This document shows positions 1 to 9,175 of a stretch of DNA of 64,000 nucleotides, in pieces. Origin of the DNA: CAZSSM01 sp964609385 (GTDB lineage: Bacteria > Planctomycetota > Planctomycetia > Isosphaerales > Isosphaeraceae); assembly GCA_964609385.1 (NCBI GenBank), contig CAZSSM010000001.1, positions 1 to 64,000 of the forward strand. Direction: 5' to 3'. Below the pieces are notes generated by a model that saw only the letters and a program-made list of their open reading frames with translations, was not told the DNA's origin and ran no database searches. Every line of letters begins with the position of its first letter. The first letter of the stretch is position 1. The translations under genes and the position numbers were made by a program.

Positions 1-2
1 CC

Positions 3-1772
3 CGGAAAACGGCGGGGGCAGCCGCCCCCGACCCGAAGAACGGATCCTCCTCTTCCTCCGCGCCATCAGCAGAATCGACCGCGAACCAGCCTCAGGAGAG
101 CGCTCGCGACCTCTTTGAGCAGGTGATTTTCGCCTTCATTCTGGCCTTCGTGATCCGATTCATTGTAGCCGAGCCGTTCGTTATCCCGACCGGATCCATG
201 GCCCCGACCCTGATGGGCCAGCATAAGGAACTGGAATGTCCCGAATGCGGTGAGGTCTTCCAGGCGAATGCGTCGTCCGATCCGTCACGCCCTAAGGTGA
301 CCGTCGCTGGAATCTGTCCCAACTGCCGTCATCTGGTCGATCTCCGTGACCATCTACCCTACTCTGGTGATCGGATCCTGGTCTCCAAGCCGCTTTACCT
401 GTTCGGCAATGTGCTGCCCTTCGGCGCGACGCCGACTCGCTGGGACGTCGCCGTCTTCAAGTACCCCTATCAGGCCGAGGAGAACTTCATTAAACGGATC
501 GTCGGGATGCCCGACGAACAACTCTTCATCTTGCTGGGCGATGTTTTCGTCCGCGACGCCGCGAACCGGACCGATGTGGACGAACAGACCGCAGCGGATT
601 TCCGGATCGCCCGCAAGTCACTCGAGGTCGTCCGATCGACCCGGATCCGGGTCTTCGACGATACGCATCGCGCGAAGAGTTTCGCCGACCGCCGCGAATG
701 GCGTCGTTGGCGTCTAGGCTCCGGGTGGTCGCAGCCCGAACCAGCCCGCTATCAGATCGATCGCGACGGCGGCGAACCGCCGGCCCGGCTGACCTATCAC
801 CACCTGATCCCGTCCCAGATCCAGTGGACGCTCGCGTTAAATGGCGAGGCCGATCTGGGTGATCCTCAGCCCAGTTTGATCACCGACGTCACCGGATACA
901 ACATGGCCTTCCAGGTCAGCCCAACCGAGGTCTCCCGACAGCAAGTCCGCGAGGAAGCCCAGCATTTCCGCCTCCATTGGGTCGGCGACCTGACCCTCGA
1001 AGCAACCCTCGATGTGCAGCGGATCGGGGCCGACGCCCGGATCGATTTGGAACTGGTTGAGGCTGGCACGGTCCACCAGGCCCAGCTCAACCTAGCCGAC
1101 GGACGGGTCGCCGTGCTCCGAGGTGATACGCTCTTGGCCGAGGCTTCGATGCCCAGACTCCGAGAGCCAGGCACCCACAAGGTGTTCTTCGCCAACGTCG
1201 ACGATCAGCTCATGCTGGTCGTCGACAATCAACGCCCGCTGGGTGACTCTGTTCCTTACGAACGCCGCCCCGCATCCAACCGCCTAGGCCCAACCACGGA
1301 AGACCTGGAGCCGGCTCGGATCGCCGTCCAGGATGTGTCGGTGGCCGTCACCGACCTGCTCTTGGGCCGCGACATTTACTACACCAAGAAGCCGGGCGAG
1401 TCGGATTACCCTCGCTTCAACGCTCTCTCCAGCGCCCAGGCCCTGGAGTTCTTCTCCGACCCAAACCAGTTCGCCCAGATCGCCCGAACCGAGCCCTCGC
1501 GAATCTACACCATCTCGCCGGACTGCTACATGATGATGGGCGACAACAGCCCGATGAGCAGCGACGCCCGCGACTGGGTCGGTAAGGACCAGGCCGACTT
1601 GCTCCGGAACCCCGAGTATGCCAAGTACGAGGTGCCCGAGTCGATGATCGTCGGCAAGGCGTTCCTGATCTTCTGGCCTCATGCCTGGCCGGTCGAGCCT
1701 CACATCACGCTGCCGCGCATCGGTGACATCCCCTTCGTCCCTTACTTCAGTCGGATGGGCCGGATCCGCTGA
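3..1772 (+). CDS. lepB: signal peptidase I, very large form (5' end outside window)
   Basis: This is the inner-membrane protease that removes signal peptides from Sec and Tat substrates. The frame is open to the window edge, so the true start lies upstream; the GTG at 123 falls inside the N-terminal membrane helix and is not the start. The catalytic serine is in the PTGSMAPT box (codon 195-197) and the general-base lysine is in NFIKRIVG (codon 492-494). The GDNS box near 1540 is followed by SSDARDW. Two insertions stand out: a CPEC...CPNC zinc ribbon just after the serine box, and about 330 residues of probable beta-rich sequence between the lysine box and the GDNS box. Typical LepB is 250-320 residues. 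The dyad is intact, so I expect an active enzyme. Confidence 0.93.
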   Translation, partial: RKTAGAAAPDPKNGSSSSSAPSAESTANQPQESARDLFEQVIFAFILAFVIRFIVAEPFVIPTGSMAPTLMGQHKELECPECGEVFQANASSDPSRPKVTVAGICPNCRHLVDLRDHLPYSGDRILVSKPLYLFGNVLPFGATPTRWDVAVFKYPYQAEENFIKRIVGMPDEQLFILLGDVFVRDAANRTDVDEQTAADFRIARKSLEVVRSTRIRVFDDTHRAKSFADRREWRRWRLGSGWSQPEPARYQIDRDGGEPPARLTYHHLIPSQIQWTLALNGEADLGDPQPSLITDVTGYNMAFQVSPTEVSRQQVREEAQHFRLHWVGDLTLEATLDVQRIGADARIDLELVEAGTVHQAQLNLADGRVAVLRGDTLLAEASMPRLREPGTHKVFFANVDDQLMLVVDNQRPLGDSVPYERRPASNRLGPTTEDLEPARIAVQDVSVAVTDLLLGRDIYYTKKPGESDYPRFNALSSAQALEFFSDPNQFAQIARTEPSRIYTISPDCYMMMGDNSPMSSDARDWVGKDQADLLRNPEYAKYEVPESMIVGKAFLIFWPHAWPVEPHITLPRIGDIPFVPYFSRMGRIR

Positions 1773-1845
1773 GCGTTTGCGGTCCGATCCCAATCGCTTG
1801 GCCGCGCGTCGACCTCCGCGTTGCCAGAGGGGTCGTCGACAGGCG

Positions 1846-2943
1846 TCAATGGTCTTCGGTTCCTCCCTTACGGGCCAAGTAGTCGACCGAGACCGACTTG
1901 AGCAGGACCCGTCCTGAGCCGCCGAGGGCCGGGTCGTATCGCTCGCGGACCGGTCGGACGACGAGCCCCTCACGCCCCTTGAATTGTCCTGCCGCCTCCG
2001 GATCGCAGAGGGTCGTCGGGCCATCGGTCTGGTCTTCCAAGATGTCCCATGAAAAGGGACCGCGATACAACTGCGGGACCGACTCGATGCCGAAGCGATT
2101 CAGGAGGGCGACCATTTCATCGTAGTCGAGGTAGGTGCCCTCCACGGCGAGGTCGAAGGCGCGGAACGCTTGATGACTTTGGGTCAGGCCGTAGGCCATG
2201 TCTTGGACGCCGCTCCCATAGATCTCACCGAACAGGACGACGCTTCGCGAGTCGGCCCCGACGTCTTCGAGCAAGTCGCGGACGTTCGGTGCTAACGGTC
2301 CCCAGAAGTCCGAGGGGCGGCCTTTGGCATCGACGGGAGCACGTCGTTGACCGTGCGAACCGGCGACGAACTCGAACCGATCGCCTTGTTCGTCGATGAC
2401 CCGGACACGGCCCAGTCGGCAGTTCTTGCCGTGGAGCTTCTCGGTGAAGATCACCTCCTCACCGGGCTTGAGGGTGTCGGGGAAGTTCCGGACGTTCTCG
2501 ATCTCGGTGTACTTAGGGAAATTCGGCAACGGCGGTAGCGCGTCTCCGTCGTTGGGACAGACCGGGGGCTCGAACTTAACGACCCCGAAGAACCCCTTGA
2601 GATCCTGTCCGACCTCCCAGGACGGGTCGACCTCGTGATCGATCGTCCCGAAGCTGGGCTGTCCGCGCAGTCGGGCCGCCCGAACTCGGAGGCCCGGCTT
2701 GCGATGACCGTCCGCGTCCATGGGCAGTGGCGAGAGATACTTGCTGATCCCCAGCCGCTCGGCCAACTCCGGCGGCATCACACTATCCGGCGGGAAGTAG
2801 ACCACCCGGTCGCCGGGCTTTAAGCCCAGCGCTTTGCGGACGATGACCTGCCACCCTTTGACGGTGATGAACTCCAAAGCATCGGCGTTGGGGTGGGGGT
2901 GGACCGCCTTGACCTCGCAAACCTCGACGACCAACGTGCTCAT
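1846..2943 (-). CDS. RNA ligase, DRB0094 (Deinococcus Rnl) family
   Basis: This is an ATP-dependent RNA end-joining enzyme of the nucleotidyltransferase superfamily. The protein has 365 residues. The N-terminal 110 or so residues match the OB-fold-like domain found in the Deinococcus enzyme, and the adenylated lysine is K169 in the motif EKLHGKN. A later motif around ELYG-like FGEIYGSG and a C-terminal EGLVVRP...LLKS segment supply the remaining ligase motifs. In the family the enzyme seals nicks with the break in RNA, and the physiological role is unsettled. It stands alone, convergent with the signal peptidase gene. The start ATG at 2943 begins directly with the family's MSTLVVEV-like N-terminus. 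Confidence 0.88.
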   Translation of the reverse strand: MSTLVVEVCEVKAVHPHPNADALEFITVKGWQVIVRKALGLKPGDRVVYFPPDSVMPPELAERLGISKYLSPLPMDADGHRKPGLRVRAARLRGQPSFGTIDHEVDPSWEVGQDLKGFFGVVKFEPPVCPNDGDALPPLPNFPKYTEIENVRNFPDTLKPGEEVIFTEKLHGKNCRLGRVRVIDEQGDRFEFVAGSHGQRRAPVDAKGRPSDFWGPLAPNVRDLLEDVGADSRSVVLFGEIYGSGVQDMAYGLTQSHQAFRAFDLAVEGTYLDYDEMVALLNRFGIESVPQLYRGPFSWDILEDQTDGPTTLCDPEAAGQFKGREGLVVRPVRERYDPALGGSGRVLLKSVSVDYLARKGGTEDH

Positions 2944-3294
2944 CGAACCATCGTGCTCCTCTGGATTCAGACGGGATCATGGTCGTTCTCGACCTGTCGA
3001 GCTGGACCCTCCTGACTTCGGGGCGGTTCGGTCGATTCACGAGCATGCTTCCTTCGACACGAAATACTTTTTGGTCATTCGACGCGCCCCGGTCGGCCTC
3101 ACCCAGGGACGACTTGAAGGTGAGTCTGACAGTGACCCGCTGATGAGATCACGATCGATCCTCGAATCGGTCAGACCTAGACCCGAGTCAGCCGACGAGG
3201 CCGCACTGGCCTGGACGGACTGCAAGGCTCGGCTAAGCTACCCGGCCGAGTCGGGTGTCATCGCGGGGACTCAACGGGTGCGAGGGGATCGGCC
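2944..3294. other. intergenic region between divergent RNA ligase and lptB
   Basis: This 351-base stretch lies between two divergent genes and should hold both promoters. Overlapping reading frames here have no recognisable protein. A purine-rich GAGGGGA lies just before the lptB ATG. I see no clear consensus promoter or RNA gene. Confidence 0.5.
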
Positions 3295-4380
3295 ATGGCG
3301 TTGCTAGAAGTGCATGACCTGGAGAAATGGTTCGGGCGTCGTCAGGTGGTCCGCAACGTCTCGTTCCAGGTCGACGCCGGGCAGATCGTCGGCATGATCG
3401 GCAACAACGGGGCCGGCAAGTCGACGAGCTTCAAGATGACCATCGGCCTGATCGATCCGGACGGCGGCCAGGTCCTCTTCGATGGCCACGACGTGACGCG
3501 TTGGCCGATGTATCGACGCGCCCGAGCGGGCCTGGGCTACCTTCCGCAGGAGCCGAGCATTTTCAAGCAGCTCACCGTTGAGAAGAACCTGATGGCCATC
3601 CTCGAGACCATATCGGGTCTCTCTGGACGCCAGCGACGAACGCGACGTGATGAACTCCTCCGGCAATTCGGCCTCGAGGCAGTCCGCAAGAGCCGGGCCT
3701 ATCGCTGTTCCGGTGGCGAGAAGCGACGCCTAGAGATCGCCCGATGCATGATCAGCGAGCCCAAGCTGATCATGCTCGACGAACCCTTCGCCGCGATCGA
3801 CCCGATCACCGTCGCCGAGATTCAAGAGATCGTCTGCGACCTGGCCCGCAAGCACCAGATCGGTATCCTCCTGACCGATCACAGTATCCGCGAGACGCTC
3901 AGCGTCACCGACCAGATCTATGTGATTTTCGAGGGGACGGTCGCCGCGACCGGGGACAAGTACGACATCATCAACAACCCGAAAGTCCGACGCGATTACC
4001 TGGGTGAACGGTTCGATGCGGGCCACCTGCTCGATCGGCCGCCTCATCAGGCGATTGGAGGACCTGACCAACCCAGACCAGCGCCCGCGATCGCCAATCG
4101 TGAGGAATCCGACGTCGAAGATCACCCACGACCGATCACAAGGGCCGACGATCCTTCGCCGACACCCAACCCCCGCCTTATCGATGTTCCACCATCCCAG
4201 GAAGCCTCAAAGGTCGGCTCGGAACCGCGACATGCCGTCAACACGCTCGACTTGAGCCTCCCCCCGATTTCGACTGGCTCCTACATGTCGCCCGAGGGCG
4301 ATCTGGTCATCGATCACCCTGATCTGGGTGACCTCAATCTCGACCCCGAGGAACTGCGGTCCCGGGATACTTCTGGGTGA
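3295..4380 (+). CDS. lptB: LPS export ABC transporter ATP-binding protein LptB with C-terminal extension
   Basis: This is the cytoplasmic ATPase that powers LPS extraction by LptFG toward the outer membrane. Walker A is GNNGAGKST (residues 36-44), the signature is CSGGEKRR, and Walker B is LIMLDEPFAAIDP, followed by the switch histidine in LTDHSIRET. The first 245 or so residues cover the whole LptB family domain. About 115 further residues are rich in Pro, Asp and Arg and look disordered, which is unusual for LptB. A GAGGGGA ribosome binding site precedes the ATG. No lptF, lptG or lptA is adjacent. The alternative, a branched-chain amino-acid ATPase (LivG/F), fits the motifs less well. Confidence 0.88.
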   Translation: MALLEVHDLEKWFGRRQVVRNVSFQVDAGQIVGMIGNNGAGKSTSFKMTIGLIDPDGGQVLFDGHDVTRWPMYRRARAGLGYLPQEPSIFKQLTVEKNLMAILETISGLSGRQRRTRRDELLRQFGLEAVRKSRAYRCSGGEKRRLEIARCMISEPKLIMLDEPFAAIDPITVAEIQEIVCDLARKHQIGILLTDHSIRETLSVTDQIYVIFEGTVAATGDKYDIINNPKVRRDYLGERFDAGHLLDRPPHQAIGGPDQPRPAPAIANREESDVEDHPRPITRADDPSPTPNPRLIDVPPSQEASKVGSEPRHAVNTLDLSLPPISTGSYMSPEGDLVIDHPDLGDLNLDPEELRSRDTSG

Positions 4381-4413
4381 TCGCCTAATCTGTCACTCTC
4401 CAGAACGCTCGAT

Positions 4414-4431
4414 TCCTGAATCCCTTCAGGA
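4414..4431. repeat. short inverted repeat between convergent genes
   Basis: TCCTGAA, four bases (TCCC), then TTCAGGA form a perfect 7-bp hairpin at the junction of the convergent lptB and DUF423 genes. No T-run follows on either strand, so a bidirectional termination role is only a guess. Confidence 0.35.
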
Positions 4432-4857
4432 TTCCGGATCGTGAGATGGTTCAGGTTTGGTTGGACTTGGATTCGGCAAGCCAACGCCGATCAGGGCTCC
4501 CCAGCCAATCAGGAAGGCCAGGCCGCCGGTCGGAGTAACCAGGACGATGGGTCGAGCTGAGTAGCCCAGCAACGCATCGGTGGCTAGGAGATAGATGCTT
4601 CCAGAGAACATCAAGATCCCGAGCACGAAAGCGAGATTGGCCACCTTGATGGCTCGGCTCTCGGGGCGAAACCAGGCGATCAGCCCCGAGCCCAACAGAG
4701 CGACGCTGTGCAACAAATGGTACAGGACCCCCGTCCGATACATCTCCAGATCGACGCTCGAGAGTTTGTTCTCCAAGCCGTGCGCGCCGAACGCTCCCAA
4801 CATCACGCCAAGGAATCCCAGGATCGCCGCCGCTCGAACCGCCAGTCGTCCCGACAT
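4426..4857 (-). CDS. DUF423 family small membrane protein
   Basis: This 143-residue integral membrane protein belongs to the DUF423 (YgdD/TMEM256-like) family, whose function is not established. The family N-terminus is clear: an initial hydrophobic helix followed by GAFGAHGLE. Four hydrophobic segments are visible at about residues 8-24, 45-65, 72-92 and 100-125. The last 20 residues are polar and proline-rich. The start ATG at 4857 sits directly before the first helix. Confidence 0.85.
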   Translation of the reverse strand: MSGRLAVRAAAILGFLGVMLGAFGAHGLENKLSSVDLEMYRTGVLYHLLHSVALLGSGLIAWFRPESRAIKVANLAFVLGILMFSGSIYLLATDALLGYSARPIVLVTPTGGLAFLIGWGALIGVGLPNPSPTKPEPSHDPES

Positions 4858-5045
4858 CGCTTCGCTCCACCTTCGACAGGGTAATCCGATCTCGCCGCCT
4901 TGTTGGTTGTATTTGTCTGTTTCGTTGTATCCGCGTATCTCGCACGGGTCTCGTTACCGAGCAAGGACCGGCGGGTCATCGGTTTCCGCCGACAATCCAT
5001 CCCTCCGACGCGAAAAGCCTTTGGGTTCGGCTCCGATCGGGACCA

Positions 5046-5507
5046 TCAGTCCTCGAACCCGCCTTCGGAATTGCCGGGCGCGGATCGCGGGTCGGATGGC
5101 CGCTCAACCTCACGATCCTTCTGCGTGCGGAGCTGACGTCGGGCCTCGGCGCGTGAAGTCAGCCAACTGGCCACGAACAGGGAGAAGGTGACGAGGTAGC
5201 CGGCGCCGTAACCGAGGCGCTGGAGCCAGGTCTCCGAGCGCATCAGGAGGTAGAGTACAGCGGTCGTGGCCGCCATAGCGTCGGCGACGGCGATGGCCTG
5301 CAGGATCCGCCGCCTGGCTCCGGAGACGACCGAGAGGACGACGGTGACGCCTAATCCGAGGGCGACGCCGAAGGCTTCATGTCCCGGTGCGGCCCGGAGC
5401 GCCGCACTGCTCCAGGCGAAGAGAAGTCCGAAGTGAGCCACGACCAGGAGCCAATGCGACAGGGGCATGAGAAAGCCTCTGAGATCGGGCACGAAGGGGT
5501 TACCCAC
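5046..5507 (-). CDS. hypothetical four-helix membrane protein
   Basis: The protein has 153 residues and no family that I recognise. It has about four hydrophobic segments (roughly residues 14-35, 44-62, 68-90 and 97-117) and a charged C-terminal tail from about residue 120. It starts 24 bases after the folC stop on the same strand, so the two are probably co-transcribed. A second ATG 13 codons in, just before the first helix, could be the true start. I do not assign a function. Confidence 0.7.
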   Translation of the reverse strand: MGNPFVPDLRGFLMPLSHWLLVVAHFGLLFAWSSAALRAAPGHEAFGVALGLGVTVVLSVVSGARRRILQAIAVADAMAATTAVLYLLMRSETWLQRLGYGAGYLVTFSLFVASWLTSRAEARRQLRTQKDREVERPSDPRSAPGNSEGGFED

Positions 5508-5531
5508 TCGGGTCGTTGGCCCAAAGAACCC

Positions 5532-6965
5532 TCAATGGCTGGGCGCGAGTAATCCGGAACCGGTCACCTGCTCCTGACCTAAGAGGAGGGAGCGGACCTC
5601 GGCGATCAAGAACAGCGAGCCAGTGACCAGGATCAGGCCGTCTTGTGGGGTCAGCGAGCGCGCGATCCGGAGCGCTTCGTCGAGCCGAGGTTCGGCAAGA
5701 ACGCTGATCTCGGGTCCGCAACGGCTCGAGGCCGCCTCGAGGACCTCGGCGGCCGAGAGGGCGCGGGGGTTCACCCAATACTGGGTGGCGATCACACGTG
5801 AACAGAGCGGCCCCAAAGCGTCGAGCTGACCCTCGAGGTCCTTATCCCGCGAAGTGCCGAACACCAAGGTCAATCCGCTCGGCTTGGGGAAGCATGTCCG
5901 GATCGTCTCGGCCAGAGCCTCAGCACTGGCGGCGTTGTGGGCGCCGTCGAGTACCAGATACGGCCGACGCTCGACGATCTCGACCCGGCCCGGCCAGTTC
6001 AGGCCCGACCAGCCGGAACAGACCGCCTCGACATCGATCGACCAACCTTGTTCGGCCAGCAAATCGAGGCAGGCCAGGGCCACCGCCGCGTTTTGAGCTT
6101 GATGGGCTCCGAAGAGTGGGAGGGGGAGCCGACCCCACTCGCGTCGCCAGGTCCGGACTTCGACATGTCCCGGCTCGGGCTCCCGGAGCGGACCGGCCGG
6201 CGGCACATATCGATACTCGATCTCTTCGCCCAGTTCGAGAAGCCGAACCCGGCGCTGAGCAGCGACGCGTCGAATGACCGCGCGAGGGCCGGGCGCCTCG
6301 ACGCCTGAGACGGCCGGTACACCGCGCTTGAGAATCCCCGCCTTTTCGCCGGCAATCGCCTCCAGCGTCGAGCCGAGCTGACGCATATGGTCGTACGAGA
6401 TCGAGGTAATCGCTGCGATTCGCGGCCGGATCACGTTGGTGGAGTCGAGCCGACCCCCCAAGCCCACCTCGATGATGCCAAGGTCACAGGCCGCCTCGGT
6501 GAATCCAAGAAGGGCCAGCACCGTACAGAGTTCGAAGAAGGTCAGACCGACCTCGCGGGGCGCCGAATCGGGGTCCGAGTCCCGTTGCGCGACCCAAGGA
6601 CGAAGCTCGTCGATTAGTCGCGTCAGCACCTCCGAAGCGATCGGGCAGCCGTCAATCCGGAACCGTTCCTCCAGACGGTGCAGGTGCGGTGAGCTGTACA
6701 TGCCCGTCCGGTAGCCCGCACCACGGAGCGCAGCGGCGATCAGGGCAGCCGTCGATCCCTTTCCTTTGGTCCCGGCGATGTGAAGCCAGGGCCGATCGAC
6801 TTGGGGATCACCCAAGCGTCGGAGGAAGCGACGGATTCGTGACAGGCCAACGACTGTCCGCCTTGACGCGGAGGGCATACCCAGTCGTTCGTAATCGATC
6901 CGTCCGAAGAGAAACTCCCGGGCCTCTTGAGTGAGGCGGATTGGCTCAGGTTCCATCTGGGTCAT
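5532..6965 (-). CDS. folC: bifunctional folylpolyglutamate synthase / dihydrofolate synthase
   Basis: FolC adds glutamate to dihydropteroate or folate in the cytoplasm using ATP. The P-loop is GTKGKGSTAA, the conserved SPHLHRLEERFRIDG segment follows, and the Mur-ligase-like core continues with GLGGRLDSTNV and the SYDHM and GEKAGILK motifs. A DGAHN motif marks the C-terminal domain. The frame is open up to 7094, but those 43 extra residues are low-complexity. I chose the ATG at 6965, which gives a family-sized protein of 477 residues. It is divergent from hldE and followed by a small membrane protein gene. Confidence 0.93.
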   Translation of the reverse strand: MTQMEPEPIRLTQEAREFLFGRIDYERLGMPSASRRTVVGLSRIRRFLRRLGDPQVDRPWLHIAGTKGKGSTAALIAAALRGAGYRTGMYSSPHLHRLEERFRIDGCPIASEVLTRLIDELRPWVAQRDSDPDSAPREVGLTFFELCTVLALLGFTEAACDLGIIEVGLGGRLDSTNVIRPRIAAITSISYDHMRQLGSTLEAIAGEKAGILKRGVPAVSGVEAPGPRAVIRRVAAQRRVRLLELGEEIEYRYVPPAGPLREPEPGHVEVRTWRREWGRLPLPLFGAHQAQNAAVALACLDLLAEQGWSIDVEAVCSGWSGLNWPGRVEIVERRPYLVLDGAHNAASAEALAETIRTCFPKPSGLTLVFGTSRDKDLEGQLDALGPLCSRVIATQYWVNPRALSAAEVLEAASSRCGPEISVLAEPRLDEALRIARSLTPQDGLILVTGSLFLIAEVRSLLLGQEQVTGSGLLAPSH

Positions 6966-7337
6966 CGCGTCGCGCGATCCATGGGCGTCGGCTCCTCGAT
7001 CGACCAACGGCGCCGCAAGCGAAGGGCAAGAAATGGGCTCGGTCGGGTCGGTCGAGCAACCCGATTCAGACGTACCGACACCAGGCGATTCCAAAGGCCC
7101 GAGCCGATGTCGAAGGCAAAAGGTTCAAGATACCCGGTCCGAGGCCATCGACGCCACCAACCTTGGCATGCCCTGCTTGGCTTGACCGGCCCTCCGGCTT
7201 GGCTACCCTTGGGAGTCGCCGGGACGGCTAGCCGGACGGGGCGGCCTCGACTTCTCCTCGGGAGATTACCCGCTGTCGAGAACCTGGACGAGCACCCCGA
7301 CGCGACGTGGCCGATCCACCAAAGGAGGGAAGAGCCG

Positions 7338-8846
7338 GTGACTGCCACGGTGTCAGACTTGATCGGTCGGGTCGAAGGTCTCGGCCGACCGCGGATCACG
7401 GTGATCGGCGACTTGATCTTGGATCGCTACGTCTGGGGAGACGCCGAGCGGATCAGCCAGGAGGCGCCGGTCCCTCTGCTGCGTGCCGACTATCGAGAGC
7501 ACCGGCTGGGCGGGGCCAGCAGCGTCGCGACAATGTTGGCCGCCCTGGGCGCTGAGGTCCGCCTCATCGGGGTTGTCGGGCGTGACACCGAGGCTGAGTT
7601 GGTTCGCACCATCCTGGACGATCTCGATATCAACCACGATCTGGTGCTCGGGATCGATGGACGCCCGACCACGCTCAAGGAGCGATATATCGGTCGAGCC
7701 CAGGACCGCCATCCCCAGCAGATGATCCGCGTTGATTGGGAGGTCCGTGACCCGATCCCCGAGTCGGCCCAAGCGGAGCTACTCGAACGGCTCCCTGACG
7801 CCTTAGACGGATCCGACATCGTCCTGATCTCCGACTATGACAAAGGCGTCTGCACGCCGTCGATGCTCCGAAGACTCATCGACGCCTGTAAGCAACGCGG
7901 CCTGATCACGCTGGCCGACCCGATCCGTTCGCGCGATTACTCCCGATATCTTGGCGTCGACTGCATGACGCCCAACCGCCTGGAAGCGTCGATGGCCACC
8001 GGGACGTCGATCAAGACGCCCGAGGACGGAATCCGCGTCGGTCACCAGTTGCTCCGAGAATTGAATATGAAAGCCGCCCTGGTGACGCTCGACCGCGACG
8101 GCATGGCCCTCGCCCGCGCTGATGGGACCGGCGTCATCGTGCCGACCCGACCTCGGCAGGTCTACGACATCACCGGCGCCGGCGACATGGTGCTCTCGGT
8201 TGTCGGCTTAGTCCTGGCCAGTGGCGGGGACTACCAGGAGGCGGCCGCCTTGGGCAACGTCGCCGGTGGCCTCGAGGTTGAGAAGATCGGCGTCGCCCTG
8301 ATCACCCGCCAAGAGATCCTCCGTGACCTGCATCAGCATCGACGGGGCGACACCTCCAAGATCATGGGCCTGGAGACGCTTCTGGAGGAGGTTCGTCGAC
8401 GACGAGCCGCCGGCCAGTCGATCGTCTTCACCAATGGCTGTTTCGACCTGTTGCACATCGGCCACACCCGACTGCTCAACGAGTGTGCTGACCAGGGCGA
8501 TTACCTGATCGTCGCGCTCAACTCGGATGCCAGCGTCCGCCGGCTCAAGGGTCCGGAGAGACCGATCACGCCCCAGGACAACCGCGCCGAGATCATCGCG
8601 GCCCTCGAGTGCGTCGACGCGGTCACCCTTTTTGAAGAGGACACGCCGCTCCGGCTCATCGAGGCGATCAAGCCCGAGATCCTCGCCAAAGGCGGCGACT
8701 ACACCCCCGAGACCGTCGTCGGCCGCGACTTCGTCGAGGCAAACGGTGGGCGCGTCGTCCTCATCCCCCTCATTCAAGGTCAGTCCACTACCGGCATCGT
8801 CAAGAAGATCGGGGCTCGACCGGAACAACAGCCGGCTGGTTCCTGA
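7338..8846 (+). CDS. hldE: bifunctional heptose-7-phosphate kinase / heptose-1-phosphate adenylyltransferase
   Basis: HldE makes ADP-heptose for the LPS inner core through two activities. The N-terminal PfkB-type kinase (about residues 15-330) has the GDLILDRYVWG start and the DITGAGDMVLS anion-hole motif. The C-terminal nucleotidyltransferase (about 350-490) has FTNGCFDLLHIGH and SVRRLKG. The frame is open far upstream, but I place the start at the GTG at 7338. An AGGAGGG ribosome binding site lies 8 bases before it, and a family-sized protein of 502 residues results. This also removes an artificial overlap with folC. Confidence 0.95.
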   Translation: MTATVSDLIGRVEGLGRPRITVIGDLILDRYVWGDAERISQEAPVPLLRADYREHRLGGASSVATMLAALGAEVRLIGVVGRDTEAELVRTILDDLDINHDLVLGIDGRPTTLKERYIGRAQDRHPQQMIRVDWEVRDPIPESAQAELLERLPDALDGSDIVLISDYDKGVCTPSMLRRLIDACKQRGLITLADPIRSRDYSRYLGVDCMTPNRLEASMATGTSIKTPEDGIRVGHQLLRELNMKAALVTLDRDGMALARADGTGVIVPTRPRQVYDITGAGDMVLSVVGLVLASGGDYQEAAALGNVAGGLEVEKIGVALITRQEILRDLHQHRRGDTSKIMGLETLLEEVRRRRAAGQSIVFTNGCFDLLHIGHTRLLNECADQGDYLIVALNSDASVRRLKGPERPITPQDNRAEIIAALECVDAVTLFEEDTPLRLIEAIKPEILAKGGDYTPETVVGRDFVEANGGRVVLIPLIQGQSTTGIVKKIGARPEQQPAGS

Positions 8847-9175
8847 TCGTTCGAGGGACAGAGGCCGCCGAATAATCGTCGAACCGGCACGAACAGACCG
8901 CACGACCGCCACAACCGGTTGTTGGCCTTCTGCATCGAGGCCTACGTCCTCGCGGAAAACCCCGCGCACATCCGATCCACAACGGTGGCTCAGGATGAGC
9001 ACGACGGCCGGGTGTGGTGGACTCCGCGCGGATCGCAACGCGTGGATCGTTCGGATCCCCGACCCGTTGAGCAGCCGACGTGGGACGCGGTCGAGGGCTC
9101 GACATGCAGACGTATTCTCGACGATCCACGCGGATCGAGTTTGAGGGTCAGACGGGAACGTCCGGACATTCGACA
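8847..9175. other. intergenic region with a 12-bp palindrome
   Basis: No convincing gene is visible in this 329-base stretch. It contains a perfect 12-bp palindrome, ACAACCGGTTGT, at 8911-8922, which has the shape of a dimeric repressor site. The downstream gene begins at about 9176. No consensus promoter is obvious. Confidence 0.4.
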
